Shown: positions 45,160 to 55,709 of the stretch, piece by piece
Position numbering within the stretch: position 1 is the stretch's first letter
Layout: each line of letters opens with the position of its first letter
Source of the DNA: Aricia agestis
Lineage: Eukaryota; Arthropoda; Insecta; Lepidoptera; Lycaenidae
Reading direction: 5' to 3'
Length of the DNA: 64,000 nt
Assembly (NCBI RefSeq): GCF_905147365.1
Contig: NC_056425.1
Span: 6,641,501 to 6,705,500 of the forward strand
Notes under the pieces: model-generated
Told to the model about the DNA's origin: nothing
The model's database searches: none
What the model saw: the letters and a program-made list of their open reading frames with translations, nothing else
Translations under genes and position numbers: made by a program

Positions 45160-45264
45160 GTACAGTCATTTTGGGTAACTTTAAACCGCGGTATAATTTT
45201 GAATAATACAATAATGTATTGTTCAAAGTTAAACCGCAAGTCAAAGTTACCCAAAATGAGCGTA
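45160..45264. mobile_element. About 105-bp MITE, CATTTTGGGTAACTTT ends
   Basis: CATTTTGGGTAACTTT at 45167 is inverted as AAAGTTACCCAAAATG at 45243, with GTTTAAAC-like inner arms around a loop of about 40 bp. Confidence 0.65.
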
Positions 45265-45773
45265 TGGAATATGAAGTCCCAAAGACATGGAGATCGTGTT
45301 CAAATTGTACTCAAAGGTACCCCCACATTATTTCGGAGCGAAGAGGGGGTGCTTTTTGTTTTGTAATAGAGTTAAGTTACAGATACATAATATGAATGGA
45401 ATATGCGGCCCGCCCCGCTGCGCTCTGTCGTATTGTGAACGTACCTAACGGAGAAAGCGATATTTTTTTTCGTTTTTTGAATACCAACCAAATTTTTTAT
45501 GCAGTTGCATAATAATAACCATGGAAAACTTGTGTGAAAATGTGTGATATTCTCACAATATAATTATTATATAATAACTAGCACAAGAACGTGCTACTTG
45601 CTTATAGCTGTTATGTATAATAGTTTTTTTTTTTGGAAGGAAAAAAACAATATTTTTCTCTTTTTAACACAATGTCAATGATATTATTATGATATTAATA
45701 ATAAGGTATGAAACATTCTATTTTTAAATATAACACTATGGTTCGAGACGAGAATCGTTTTGTGGCTTCTTAA

Positions 45774-46259
45774 GAGGATACACCAGGGGCGAGAGAAATT
45801 GAAAATAGGTATTTGAAAATGTATTGCTATCTCACCAATCTAAAGTCCCCCACCGCGGATCGCGATAGAGACAACACGACAAAAGTTCCAATAAAAGAAC
45901 AGAAAATTTTCGATTCGTTGTCCGCTGATTCCTTCTCCAAAACTTAACCGATTTAAGTACTTTTTTCATTAAGAATTAAAGCAAGGCTTGAGCTGTGTTC
46001 CTATGTTTTATTTTTTTTTGTATATTTTAGCCAGTTTTATTTTCTGAGTGTTTGAACACACAGGAAAATCTGGCCATTTTTTTGGGTTTTTGGACGCTCT
46101 TATCTTTTTTAATAATACAATTATGAAAAAAAAGAAAACATAGGGACATGCTAATAGTGGCCATAGATATTCAAGAAAAAAATCATAACTCTACCGGTTT
46201 TATCCAGGGAGGAAACAGGGGACAACGTTTGTATGGAAAAACGGCGGTGTGGACTCCTC
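45774..46259. mobile_element. Possible piggyBac-type non-autonomous element
   Basis: TTAA occurs at both boundaries (45770-45773 and 46260-46263). The ends GAGGATACACC and GGTGTGGACTCCTC form imperfect terminal repeats. TTAA duplications are characteristic of piggyBac. The 486-bp interior is non-coding. A short inverted pair (GTTCCTATGTTTTATTTTTT / AAAAAAGAAAACATAGGGAC) lies inside. Confidence 0.5.
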
Positions 46260-46440
46260 TTAAATTAAATTAGAGTCTATTATATCGAACCTGTATTTTA
46301 CAGTAGGTATAAAGATTACAATAATATTGCATGTTGATAGGTAAGCACAGGACATTGATTTTATTTTTATCGATATGTAGATAGTAAAAAGCTATTCATT
46401 TAAAATTAAAATAAATAAAATAGAAATATAATATAATATC

Positions 46441-46675
46441 TATGGACGCTTCATATCACGTCAGTCTGGCCCCATGCTAAGTACCTGAAGGACTTCTATA
46501 CTATACATATACACATGTATTTAAGATTTTTATTATATCATACACATAATATTTAATACACATCCAGACAACATTAAAAACTTTTTGTTCCGTCGGTGGG
46601 ATTCGAACCCGCGATCCCCGGCTTGAGCTGCCAGTGCTGCCACACACTCAACCGATTGAGCCACAGAGGTCGTCG
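46441..46675 (-). mobile_element. tRNA-derived SINE, minus strand
   Basis: Complement of box B (GGATTCGAACCC near 46600) and box A (TTGAGCCACA near 46657) with the family body. It is shorter than the 29123 copy because of an internal deletion. Confidence 0.8.
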
Positions 46676-47093
46676 TAAATGTAATTACGGGTAATAAAAA
46701 TACGTTATACCTATATACTAGGTGTTTTATTTAGTTGATAAAGCATCAAATGCACTCAGCTATAAGTACACTTAGCAAGAGATAATCTTTATGCAGCAGT
46801 ATAAAAATAAATATAACATTTTATTAACATAGAACATTAATTATTTCAAATCCGGCCTTTTGATCAAGAAAAATTGCCTAATTTAGTTTAGATTGGGCAA
46901 TTTTTCTTCCGAATTTTTGAGTTTTTTTTTTGCAAAAATAATATTCGTTACAGACAGAGGTACGAGACAAAGAAATAGAGGTAGAGAGATAAACTTAATT
47001 AAAGATTTATTACTAAATGTCAATACGTATTTCAATGTTTACAAAAAACAACACCTTTTCAGGAAGACGATAAAAAAGTAACCTATAGCAATT
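46676..47093. other. Downstream flank of CSP-c
   Basis: AT-rich. Minus-strand AATAAA at 47006-47011 lies 83 bases past the CSP-c stop and is its likely polyadenylation signal. Confidence 0.5.
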
Positions 47094-48129
47094 TCAATTC
47101 TTATTCTTCTGTACATATTCGCGCAGAACTTTTTCGAAGCGGTCCATGTGTTTGTTCTCTGGGTCATATTTCTGTCTAAGAATTTTGTAATCTTCTGGGA
47201 ACCTGTCTTTCACGCCCGTGAGAAACTGATGCAGCCTGGCCTTTTGGTGGCTCTTGCAGCGGACACATTCTGAAGTGATGGCGTCTTGAATTATGTCTGT
47301 AAATAAAAAGTTAAAGTATATTGCTTACACAGGCGAGAGGAATTGTCTAGTAACTGAATTAGTGTTTCTATGCATTAATGGCAGATCTAAAGTTGCCGAA
47401 CACCGAAATATTATATATATACTTAAGAATCAATTCAGACCGCAACGTGACGAGGCGAGGCGAGGCCTGGTGTGGCATAAATTTGTATGGATTTGACAGA
47501 TTTCAATTGCGTGTGACGTCTTGCGAATCTGTCAAATCCATATAAATTTAGAAATGCGTCTATGCGTCGCGTTGCGGTCTGAATCAACCCTTATTGAAAA
47601 ACGCTAAAATTTCGTACATTTCACGTCACCAGCGACGACGGTGCGCGAACGGTCGTCGTAAGACTAAAAACCATATGAAACAAGCTGGCAACTATCGCCT
47701 TCTCCCCGTAAATGTAACATTTCTATGGGATAGGCATATACATTTTAATGTTTTGAACCTAGAATCTTTTAGTACGAACCATATTACATTTTATTTTTGT
47801 CAGACCAATGCTTCGGTATTATATTTTGGTTTGCAGATGGAAGATATTCAAAGCAGAAGATTGGCATGGATCGCTTGCGCTTTTATTGTGGGGATCTCTA
47901 AAAGTTATTTGGTTATAAATTATAATAAATAATTATTATTTAGTCCCTTACCAATTTCATGTTTAGTGATCTCCATGCAGGTGGTTTTCTCTATGATGCA
48001 ATGCAGGAGGGCCCTGGAGTGATCGTCGTTCGCCATAATCGCGTCAAGATCGATGTTATCCGCCTGAGTTTCATAGGAATATACCTCCGCAGCTAGGAGG
48101 ACTAGGGCCAGAGTGAAAGTGAACTTCAT
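47094..48129 (-). CDS. Chemosensory protein (CSP-c), divergent
   Basis: Exon 1 is 47952-48129 and exon 2 47094-47296, with a 655-bp phase-1 intron (G|GTAAGG ... TTTACAG). The product is 126 residues with a signal peptide of about 18 residues (cut near VYS-YETQ). The cysteine pattern C-x6-C-x18-C-x2-C is complete. ADNIDLDAIMANDDHSRALL replaces the usual KYDN/RLL segment. The loop before the intron reads Cys-Met-Glu-Ile-Thr-Lys-His-Glu-Ile instead of CTxEGxxFK, so the conserved Lys next to the intron is lost. The C-terminal half is strongly basic (QKARLHQFLTGVKDRFPEDY, VLREYVQKNKN) and lacks the usual Trp. An acceptor (TATGTTTCAG) 19 bases before the ATG marks an upstream non-coding exon near 49049-49066, with a TATA box at 49089. 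The intron hosts a MITE. Confidence 0.9.
47431..47587. mobile_element. MITE in the CSP-c intron
   Basis: TTCAGACCGCAACGTGACG at the left and its complement CGTCGCGTTGCGGTCTGAAT at the right. An inner pair, GTATGGATTTGACAGATT / AATCTGTCAAATCCATA, shows a second fold. Confidence 0.75.
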
Positions 48130-48147
48130 CTTGAAGATGTATTAATT

Positions 48148-49048
48148 TCTGAAACATAAGAAGTTAGCGGATGAAGGTAAATAACAGTTGCGATATTGCC
48201 GTTTTTACATTAATGGAGAGTTTAAGTAATTATAAGGGAAATAAATATAATTAATAATTGGCTCTATGTTATAAAATGTTAGATATCTGGTTCGTCCACT
48301 TAGGTCTTTAATTAAACATTTAAGGTTAACTATAGAATTATAGAATTATATACGTATATTATTCTATAGTTTACATATAGAAAGTATCTACGTATTTTTT
48401 TTTTTATATACGTATATTAAAACACATTTTTTTTTATACATGAACGTAAATTATTAACGATTGCTCGAGTAATCATTATTCGAAAATGTAAGTTCAAAAA
48501 TTACAAAAATACAGGTTGTAACAAAAATAAGTGATAATACTTTAGGGTGTGTACGTGTTCCTTGTAGAGAGTTCACTGTGAAAGTAGCAGCGCTGAAAGA
48601 CCAAAATTTTCTTTCACTTTTGTATGGGGAAACTCATGACGCTCGGGCCCTTGCCCATACAAAAGTGAAAAATTTTTTGGTCTTTCAGCGCTGCTACTTT
48701 CACAGTGAACTCTCTACAAGGAACACGTACACACCTTAAAGTATTATCACTTATTTTTGTTACACACTGTATAGTTCTGAAAAGTGCTAATTATCATATT
48801 TCATTGATTTTTTAATGCTGACTTAAAATATATTTTACTTTTTAACCATCAAACAAGTTATATAAATAAGATATTTTAAAATCGAAACATCATAATATCG
48901 GAAATAGCAAAATCGTACCTAAATAATATTAAAGTTGTTTATTTTTGTTAATTTTCAGTAATTATTATTATTACTCAAAATCATCAATATTTGTAATAAT
49001 TTCCGTCCAATATTGTAACATTTAAGGTCCTTAGGTCCTTATACTTAC
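48148..49048. other. 5' UTR intron of CSP-c
   Basis: About 900 bp between the predicted donor CATTG|GTAAGT (GT at 49048-49047) and acceptor TATGTTTCAG. It contains hairpin MITE copy 3. Confidence 0.55.
48510..48771. mobile_element. Hairpin MITE, copy 3
   Basis: Same family as 23609 and 25395, from TACAGGTTGTAACAAAAATA to TTTTTGTTACACACTGTA, with GCAGCGCTGAAAGACC arms. Confidence 0.8.
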
Positions 49049-49088
49049 CAATGCACACTGAAAATGCGAATTAAACCAGAGAATATTA

Positions 49089-49096
49089 TTTATATA
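49089..49096 (-). promoter_or_regulatory. TATA box of CSP-c (TATATAAA)
   Basis: TATATAAA on the minus strand, about 40 bases before the first-exon donor CATTG|GTAAGT at 49049. An initiator-like TCAGTG lies at about 49061-49056. The implied first exon is very short (roughly 11-18 bases). Confidence 0.55.
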
Positions 49097-49826
49097 CCAA
49101 CTATTATGTTCCACACAATTGAAAAACAATACAATATGTAAAATGCTCTTAATTGTCTCGCTTACTACATTTATATTCTAATTATTAGCAATAAAGGTTT
49201 AAAAGTATGCTGTAAATTATTTTTTCTCCTTGGCCCCCTATTGTGATCTAAAATGATCAAGGTTTTAAAAAGGTTTCCAACAATAAGCTTATTTTCAACG
49301 CCAATTAAAAGACCGTAATTATCGAATAATAATTATGGTTTAAGCTTTAAGTAAACATATTTTGTTCACTTGTTAATCAGAGAAATAACCAGGGTTTGTA
49401 AGACATTATCTAACAAAATATGATACAAGATTAATTTAATTATGATAAGAAATAGTATTCCCTAGAACATTTTTTGACTTGAATACTATCAAGCAAATTT
49501 TTCGTGAGTAGCTTCATTTTGATAACACGAACAACAATTTCCTCTGCGAAAATTCTCGAAAGTGGTAGCTAACAGAGATAGAATTTAGAAAGGATTTAAT
49601 ATTTCGTTTTGGTGGTCTTAAAAAAAGGATTATTCTATTTGTAGGACAATGTCACTGTTAAATTATATTATAATTACTATTAACCTATCGATATACAAAT
49701 AATCAGCTGGTTAGGGTTCCGTTTTAGGGTTCCGTAGTCAACGAGGACTTGTTGATTGTTGGTAATATGACCGAAAAATGTGTGGTGCCTAAAATTATAC
49801 CTAGAAGCTAAAATATATAGACTTTT
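49097..49826. other. AT-rich intergenic DNA upstream of CSP-c
   Basis: No gene. Two GGTTCCGT words at 49714-49734 belong to the dispersed GGTTCCGTAG family. Confidence 0.45.
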
Positions 49827-49838
49827 AATACATTATAG
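49827..49838. repeat. Left target-site duplication of the I-group LINE
   Basis: AATACATTATAG, identical to 55306-55317 at the other end. Confidence 0.85.
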
Positions 49839-50013
49839 CAGTCCGGTGCGATAGGCGTACGCAAGTGCACGTGTGTCAAGAATTTGCCGGTCACAGTTAA
49901 GGTTGTTTGTGTGTTTATCGTTATCTACGCCGCGCTATTCAGCGCCGTAGGCTTGAACTTACCTAATCTAAACAAAATAATTATGAGTGTGAATGATCCA
50001 TTTATGAATAACA

Positions 50014-51489
50014 ATGGATAGCATCGGTTTGGAGTGTCTAAATGAGGAGATAGTAATTGAGTGTGAGCAACAAGTTATGGAAGAGGAATTTAGTTCGAAT
50101 AAATCTGCAGAAAAGCGACGCAGTTCCGATACCGCCGAGATGGATGATGAGGGGTTCACAACTGTATGCCGTAGCCGTAAGAAAGTAATTAGAAGTTTAT
50201 CAGATGAGGATAGAAATATCGAAGTTTTGGTGTCTTCGAAACAGGTATTGCCGAAACAAATAGCTTTTGCCAAGTTGTTAAGAGAAGAAAATATACAAAA
50301 TATTTTACGTATTAAATACAAAGGGCCGTACAAAGTTAGTATTCAATTCGAAACGGAAGAAATGGCCGAAAAGTTGATAAACAATAAAAAATTTGAAGAG
50401 TTAGACTATAGGTGCCAAAGAAGCAACTCAGTATCGATATGTTATGGAGTTATTAAAAATGTAGAAATAGAGGTTGATGAAAAGGAGATTTTAGAAAATT
50501 TTGAATGCGAATATCCTATTATTTCTATGAAAAGATTAAAACGGAAAGACGATGATGGAGCCTGGATTGACAGTGATTCGGTGCGTTTGGGATTTAAGGG
50601 TAATTCCGTACCATCTTATGTCTATGGTTATGGATGCCGATTCAGAGTAAATGCTTTTAAATTTCCTGTTTCCCAGTGCTCGGTGTGTTGGAAGTTTGGG
50701 CACTTGAGTCGGCAGTGTCCGACTAGGAGGATTATTTGTCCGAAATGCGGAGGCAAGCATGCTAATTGTGACACAGATATTTTTATGTGTGTTAATTGTA
50801 AAGGTCCGCATATTTCGTTAAGTAAAGAGTGCCCAATATTTAAGAAGGAACAAGAAATTCGAGAAATTATGACCCGAGAGAATTATACGTATCGCAGAGC
50901 TTTGACAGTATATTTAGCTACGAGAAGAGGAGAAGGTGCTTATATACATAAAGTGTCCCTCCAGAAACAACAGGACGGTTCAGAAAGGGAAATGAGCCCC
51001 ATAATAAGTCATCCTACTAGAAAATCATACAGGGAAGTACTCGTCACAGATGCCATTATTCACAGAGAGGAAGTACCAGAATTAGATGCTGAAAAAGAAA
51101 AATACGAAAACACAACAAAAAATAGAATAACAAAGGAAGGAGCTCATAAACAAAACAAAGAAGAAAATACTGCAAAGAAGAACACAAATGATAGAAAGAT
51201 TCTTAAAAAGAAGAAGGATCCCGTTCAGAAAGAGGACGATGAAAATACGGAGAGTCAAATACAAAAAGATACTGAAGAAACTAATGATGTTAGGCAGAAT
51301 AAAAACAATTTCAAGCAGTTTTTTTCGGAAGCAAAGATAATTTTTTTTGAAGATAAGACAATGCAAGAAAAGATTCAGGACATTATAGTTTTATTTGTTA
51401 AAGTTTTGTTGTCTTCTGTTGGTGAGTTCTTTAAAAATTTTGACGTGATAGACAAACTTTTTACAACTAATAATGACAGGAAATCCTAA
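50014..51489 (+). CDS. LINE ORF1 (Gag-like RNA-binding protein)
   Basis: The 491-residue product is the nucleic-acid chaperone that packages the element's own RNA. An acidic N-terminus (1-60) is followed by a central region with the folds typical of insect LINE Gag proteins. Three Cys/His knuckles start near residue 222: CSVCWKFGHLSRQC (C-x2-C-x4-H-x4-C), then CPKCGGKHANC, then CVNCKGPHISLSKEC. The C-terminal third is strongly charged and Lys/Glu/Asn-rich, perhaps disordered. It is intact, with no stop. Its end overlaps the start of ORF2 by 17 bases, so ORF2 is probably translated by reinitiation or a similar coupling. The leader contains an out-of-frame upstream ATG at 49983. Confidence 0.9.
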   Translation: MDSIGLECLNEEIVIECEQQVMEEEFSSNKSAEKRRSSDTAEMDDEGFTTVCRSRKKVIRSLSDEDRNIEVLVSSKQVLPKQIAFAKLLREENIQNILRIKYKGPYKVSIQFETEEMAEKLINNKKFEELDYRCQRSNSVSICYGVIKNVEIEVDEKEILENFECEYPIISMKRLKRKDDDGAWIDSDSVRLGFKGNSVPSYVYGYGCRFRVNAFKFPVSQCSVCWKFGHLSRQCPTRRIICPKCGGKHANCDTDIFMCVNCKGPHISLSKECPIFKKEQEIREIMTRENYTYRRALTVYLATRRGEGAYIHKVSLQKQQDGSEREMSPIISHPTRKSYREVLVTDAIIHREEVPELDAEKEKYENTTKNRITKEGAHKQNKEENTAKKNTNDRKILKKKKDPVQKEDDENTESQIQKDTEETNDVRQNKNNFKQFFSEAKIIFFEDKTMQEKIQDIIVLFVKVLLSSVGEFFKNFDVIDKLFTTNNDRKS

Positions 51490-54400
51490 TAAAATATTTG
51501 ATTGTAACATATTACAGTGGAACGCACAAAGTGTTAAATTAAAATGTCAGGAATTAGAGCAACTTTTAACTCAAGAAAAAATACATATTGCATTAATATC
51601 AGAATCATGGCTGAAGTATGACACTGATTTTCGAATTAATGGGTACAATATATTCCGAAAAGACCGCCCAGATGGTTATGGAGGGGTAGCTATAGTGTCA
51701 CATAAGAGCATTAAAATTTTCGAAAATCCTGTGCAATTAAAAAATAGTTCTATAGAGGTCATCCATGTTGTTGTATCCAATTGTCACAAATTACGAAACG
51801 TTATTTTAATTTATTGTCCACCATCAATAAACACTGCGCAAAGTGACTGGGATGACATATTTAGTAAATTCCCCAAAAATTGTTTAATAGCTGGCGATTT
51901 TAACGCACATCATTCAATTTGGTCAAATCGAACAGATAATAAAGGTATCTTAGTAAATGATGCAGCGTTAGAATATGGTTTTGTTTGTATTAATAGTGGT
52001 GAAGCAACGAGAATTAAATTGGTTAATAATATTTTACAGACTTCTAGTCCCGATATCGCATTTGTTTCTTCAGATATTGCAGTGAATTTTGATTTTAAAA
52101 TTTTAAATGAAAATTTAGGAAGTGATCATTTGTGTATTAAACTAAAGTATCGATTCTCTGGAACTAAACAATTTGTCAAAAAAAGAAATATTAAATTAGC
52201 TGATTGGGATGAATATAAAAACTATTTACAGAATAATTGGTCGGTGCCAGATTCATTATCTGAAGTGGAAGAAATGTACAATAGCCTCATTACTCAAATA
52301 AATACGGCCGCTGATAAATTTATACCTTACATTAAAATTTGTCAAAATCCAACCAGTAATTTTACACCGAAAAGGTACTGGAATTCAGAATTATCTCGCC
52401 TCGTAGCTTGTAGAAGGTTGGCCTTAAGTAAATTTCGTAAAAATCCTACTCCGGAGAATTTAAATAGATTTGAAAAGGCTATCCGCGAATTTAAGACAGA
52501 AATCAGGAAGGCAAAATTTAATGACTGGCAATTACATTGTTCTGCGATAGATAGTTCATTAACAGCCACTGAAATGTGGAATAAATTACGTTGGATTAAA
52601 GGAATAAAGAAAAGTTCTTATATTGTGTCACAGGAAAGAAATGAAGAATTACTCTGTAGTTTGGCACCGGACTATGTACAGGTGAAGTGTCCGTCTCTTA
52701 CATCTAGCAATGCGGTCATGGAGGCTGAATTCACCTACCCAGAGTTATGCAATATCTTAAAGAAAAAGGATACTGCACCAGGCATTGACGAAATTACATA
52801 CTCCATGATTTACTATTCTCCTTACATCTGTAAGTGTTATATTCTTAAAATATTTAATTTAATTCTAAAAACCGGAGTAATTCCGACTCAGTGGAGAGAT
52901 ATTAAAATAGTGCCCATACCAAAAGCTTGTAATGACCCAAATTTACCACCAAAATTAAGACCAATATCTTTGATTAATTGTTTATGTAAAACATTTCACC
53001 TGTTACTACAAAAACGCATAGAATGGTTCATAGAAAAGAATCAGTTACTGTCTCGCAGTACGACGGGTTTCAGAAGAGGTCAGAGTTCTTTGGATTGTTT
53101 AGCTAGACTGATTTCATATATTCAATTGGGGTTTTCGAAGGAAGTTCCTACATTAGTGTTATTTTTAGACGTAGATAATGCATATAATAATTTACTTATA
53201 GAAAAACTCGTTACTGAATTAGATAGGCTTGAAATGGGTAAAAGAATATGTATTTATTTGTGGAATTTTTTAAGTCAACGAAATTTAAATATTTTAAATA
53301 TTATAAGATCGACCTTTAGAGGATTAGCACAGGGGGACCCCTTGTCCCCTCAATTATTTAATATCAGTACGGCAAAAATTGTTAAACAAATTAAGAAGGT
53401 TCTTCAAAGTCAGTATGCTGACGATTTTGTTTTTTATATTAGTGGCTGCAGGAACAGTATATTGGAATGTGTTGAAAAAATGCAATTTGCCCTAAACGTT
53501 TTTTCATCATTATTAAGGGATATAGGATTAACTTTATCAGTTAACAAATCTAAAATATGTTTATTTAATAGGGGACGTAAAAACTATACATTTTCATTAA
53601 AATTAGATTCACAAGAGTTAGAAGTAGTTGATAATTATAAATATTTAGGATTTTGGCTGGATAAGGGCTTAAGGTGGGGTAAACACATAAAAGAAATATC
53701 TGAAAAGACACAAAAAATATTAAATGTTATGAAGATATTAACAGGATCTAGCTGGGGTGTACATCCCAAGCACTTGCGCAGGATTTATATTTCCTTACTT
53801 CGGAGTAGGATAGATTATGGAAGCTACCTTTATAATAATAGTGCTAAAGTTCATTTGGATAGACTCGACAGGATACAAAACCAGGCTTTGCGTGTCATAG
53901 GCGGTTTCATCAGAACCACTCCAGTTTATGTCATGGAGACTGAACTTTGTGTGTGTCCACTGTATGTACGTAGAAAATATTTAGCTTACAAATATTTATT
54001 AAAGGCGCAGTCTTTTAAAGATAACCCGACACTAAATATTTTGTCCGAACTCTCAGTGTTTTGTAAAAATAATACTTTTTGGAGAAATAAAAAATTACCC
54101 CTGCTTGTAGAAACGTGGGATCAAACAAGTAATGAAATAATAGAATCGTGTTACCCGCTAGAGATGTTTTCGCTAAATACATGGGTCAGTAACTTTGATG
54201 CGAATAGTGTGATCCACTCCACTTTGGAGAGCTTGACTGATCCGAAGAGATTGTATGATTACAATGAACTTAAATTTAATGTTATTATAGAGTTAAGAAA
54301 TAAATATCAAAATTTTCATTTTCTATATACCGATGCCTCTAAGTCGGGTGGTAATCAGGGAGCTGCATTTTATGATCCTTCGTGTAGAGGGGAATGTAGT

Positions 54401-55201
54401 AATAATAAATTTAAAATACTGGCTACTACTTCTATTATGTCTTTGGAGCTCATTGCAATCTCACAGGCGCTCAGTTATGCGCAGCACATACCTTCTAAAT
54501 ACATTCTTATTTGCACGGATAGTAAAAGTTCACTACAACATATAGCTCGTTGCACCTCTAGCTATAGAGGTTCACCGATAGCTTATAAAATAATAGAAGC
54601 AATAATGACACTGATGAGAAAAAACATAACTGTGAGATTGCAATGGGTCCCGTCGCACATTGGACTTACGGGTAACGAGGAGGCCGACAGGCTGGCGAAA
54701 GAGGGTTCTATAGACGGTATAATAATAACGTATAAAGCTACGTTTTTAGATCATATAAATGCATATAAATATAAGTGTAGAATAGAATGGAAGGAATATT
54801 TCGATAGGAGTTCTAAAGAGAAAGGTATATGGTATAGGACACTGCAAGCCGAACCCCCTCGTATACCCTGGTGCGACAATACCGATTTCAGCAGACAAAA
54901 CTGCGTTATTTTGTATCGACTGCGTTCCGGACACATTCCGCTTAATAGATTCAAGCATATGATGAGATTGAGTGATTCTCCGAACTGTTCAGTGTGCGGC
55001 GTGGTGGAGGACGCACACCATCTGCTGGCGGAGTGTGTCCGGCACGAGCCGCGACGTCGGCAGCTACTGCTAGACCTAAGTCTCAACAGAACTGACGTAG
55101 GAATGTTTCATAATTTATTGTCGCAAGTTAATAACTCAAAGGAACTTAAGGTTTTGGTGAGATTTGCATCTATCAGCTTATCAATTAATATTAATAGTTA
55201 A
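51473..55201 (+). CDS. LINE ORF2 (endonuclease, reverse transcriptase, RNase H)
   Basis: The 1242-residue polyprotein performs target-primed reverse transcription. An apurinic-type endonuclease occupies about residues 1-230 (NILQWNAQS at the start, AGDFNAHHSIW near 141, SDHLCIKL near 220). Reverse transcriptase runs from about 420 to 760: RPISLINCLCKTF, FLDVDNAYNNL near 562, GLAQGDPLSPQLFN and the catalytic YADD at about 648-651. RNase H lies near 950-1080 (LYTDASKSGG, a Glu in SLELIAISQAL, CTDSKSSL, WVPSHIGLTGNEEADRLAKE), with all acidic residues and the His present. A terminal knuckle, C-x2-C-x7-H-x4-C, lies near 1163-1180. No stop or frameshift is seen, so it may be functional. Confidence 0.93.
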   Translation: MTGNPNKIFDCNILQWNAQSVKLKCQELEQLLTQEKIHIALISESWLKYDTDFRINGYNIFRKDRPDGYGGVAIVSHKSIKIFENPVQLKNSSIEVIHVVVSNCHKLRNVILIYCPPSINTAQSDWDDIFSKFPKNCLIAGDFNAHHSIWSNRTDNKGILVNDAALEYGFVCINSGEATRIKLVNNILQTSSPDIAFVSSDIAVNFDFKILNENLGSDHLCIKLKYRFSGTKQFVKKRNIKLADWDEYKNYLQNNWSVPDSLSEVEEMYNSLITQINTAADKFIPYIKICQNPTSNFTPKRYWNSELSRLVACRRLALSKFRKNPTPENLNRFEKAIREFKTEIRKAKFNDWQLHCSAIDSSLTATEMWNKLRWIKGIKKSSYIVSQERNEELLCSLAPDYVQVKCPSLTSSNAVMEAEFTYPELCNILKKKDTAPGIDEITYSMIYYSPYICKCYILKIFNLILKTGVIPTQWRDIKIVPIPKACNDPNLPPKLRPISLINCLCKTFHLLLQKRIEWFIEKNQLLSRSTTGFRRGQSSLDCLARLISYIQLGFSKEVPTLVLFLDVDNAYNNLLIEKLVTELDRLEMGKRICIYLWNFLSQRNLNILNIIRSTFRGLAQGDPLSPQLFNISTAKIVKQIKKVLQSQYADDFVFYISGCRNSILECVEKMQFALNVFSSLLRDIGLTLSVNKSKICLFNRGRKNYTFSLKLDSQELEVVDNYKYLGFWLDKGLRWGKHIKEISEKTQKILNVMKILTGSSWGVHPKHLRRIYISLLRSRIDYGSYLYNNSAKVHLDRLDRIQNQALRVIGGFIRTTPVYVMETELCVCPLYVRRKYLAYKYLLKAQSFKDNPTLNILSELSVFCKNNTFWRNKKLPLLVETWDQTSNEIIESCYPLEMFSLNTWVSNFDANSVIHSTLESLTDPKRLYDYNELKFNVIIELRNKYQNFHFLYTDASKSGGNQGAAFYDPSCRGECSNNKFKILATTSIMSLELIAISQALSYAQHIPSKYILICTDSKSSLQHIARCTSSYRGSPIAYKIIEAIMTLMRKNITVRLQWVPSHIGLTGNEEADRLAKEGSIDGIIITYKATFLDHINAYKYKCRIEWKEYFDRSSKEKGIWYRTLQAEPPRIPWCDNTDFSRQNCVILYRLRSGHIPLNRFKHMMRLSDSPNCSVCGVVEDAHHLLAECVRHEPRRRQLLLDLSLNRTDVGMFHNLLSQVNNSKELKVLVRFASISLSININS

Positions 55202-55305
55202 GAATTAGTATTAAGTTAATGTATCTACAATTGTATAAGATAAGATGGGGTTGTCATGTACTTATGTATAAAAACCTCTTAATAAATAAAGATTAAAAAA
55301 AAAAA

Positions 55306-55317
55306 AATACATTATAG
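55306..55317. repeat. Right target-site duplication of the I-group LINE
   Basis: AATACATTATAG, directly after the poly(A) tail. The first two A may belong to the tail. Confidence 0.85.
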
Positions 55318-55320
55318 AAA

Positions 55321-55425
55321 ACTAGATAACGCCCGCAACTCCGTTGTGCCAAAATTCGTTTATCGGGCTGGAACCGTACATTTTTTCCGGGATAAAAGTA
55401 TCCTGTGTCCTGTCCTGGGATTTTT
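55321..55425 (-). mobile_element. CTAGATAACGC repeat (hairpin-CTAG family)
   Basis: CTAGATAACGCCCGCAACTC, CGTTGTGCCAAAATTCGTTT and GGATAAAAGTATCCTGTGTC match the family at 16483. Confidence 0.6.
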
Positions 55426-55709
55426 TTATTTAGAGAATTTGGAGAGAGAACAATCCAGTTAAATCTGGACCCTTAAAAAGGTACAACTTTACTGAAAGTA
55501 GTCTAGTTACAGATTCTTAACAATAAATAAAATAAAATCAAACCACAAATTGTTTTTGAACGGATTTCTTCATTAAGAGGCCGGATACCATCGAAATTCT
55601 CATACACACGTAATACCAAAATCATTTTCTCATACGAAAATATTTAACATGTTTGAGTTATTTTTCAGCTTAAAATAGCTTAATTACCTAGGTTCCTGCG
55701 TAAAAATTT

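Larger units (their letters stand above)
49839..55305 (+). mobile_element. Full-length I-group LINE, intact
   Basis: The element starts CAGTCCGGTGCG, has a 175-bp leader, two overlapping intact ORFs, a short 3' region with AATAAATAAA and a poly(A) tail, and a perfect 12-bp target duplication. Endonuclease, reverse transcriptase and RNase H in ORF2 with zinc knuckles in ORF1 fit the I superfamily (I, Nimb or related). The exact clade needs a tree. Intact frames and the exact duplication mean a recent insertion, between CSP-c and CSP-d and on the opposite strand. Confidence 0.9.

Noticed and set aside
51082..51366. Minus-strand 94-codon hydrophobic frame
   Set aside because: Antisense shadow of the Lys/Glu-rich end of LINE ORF1.
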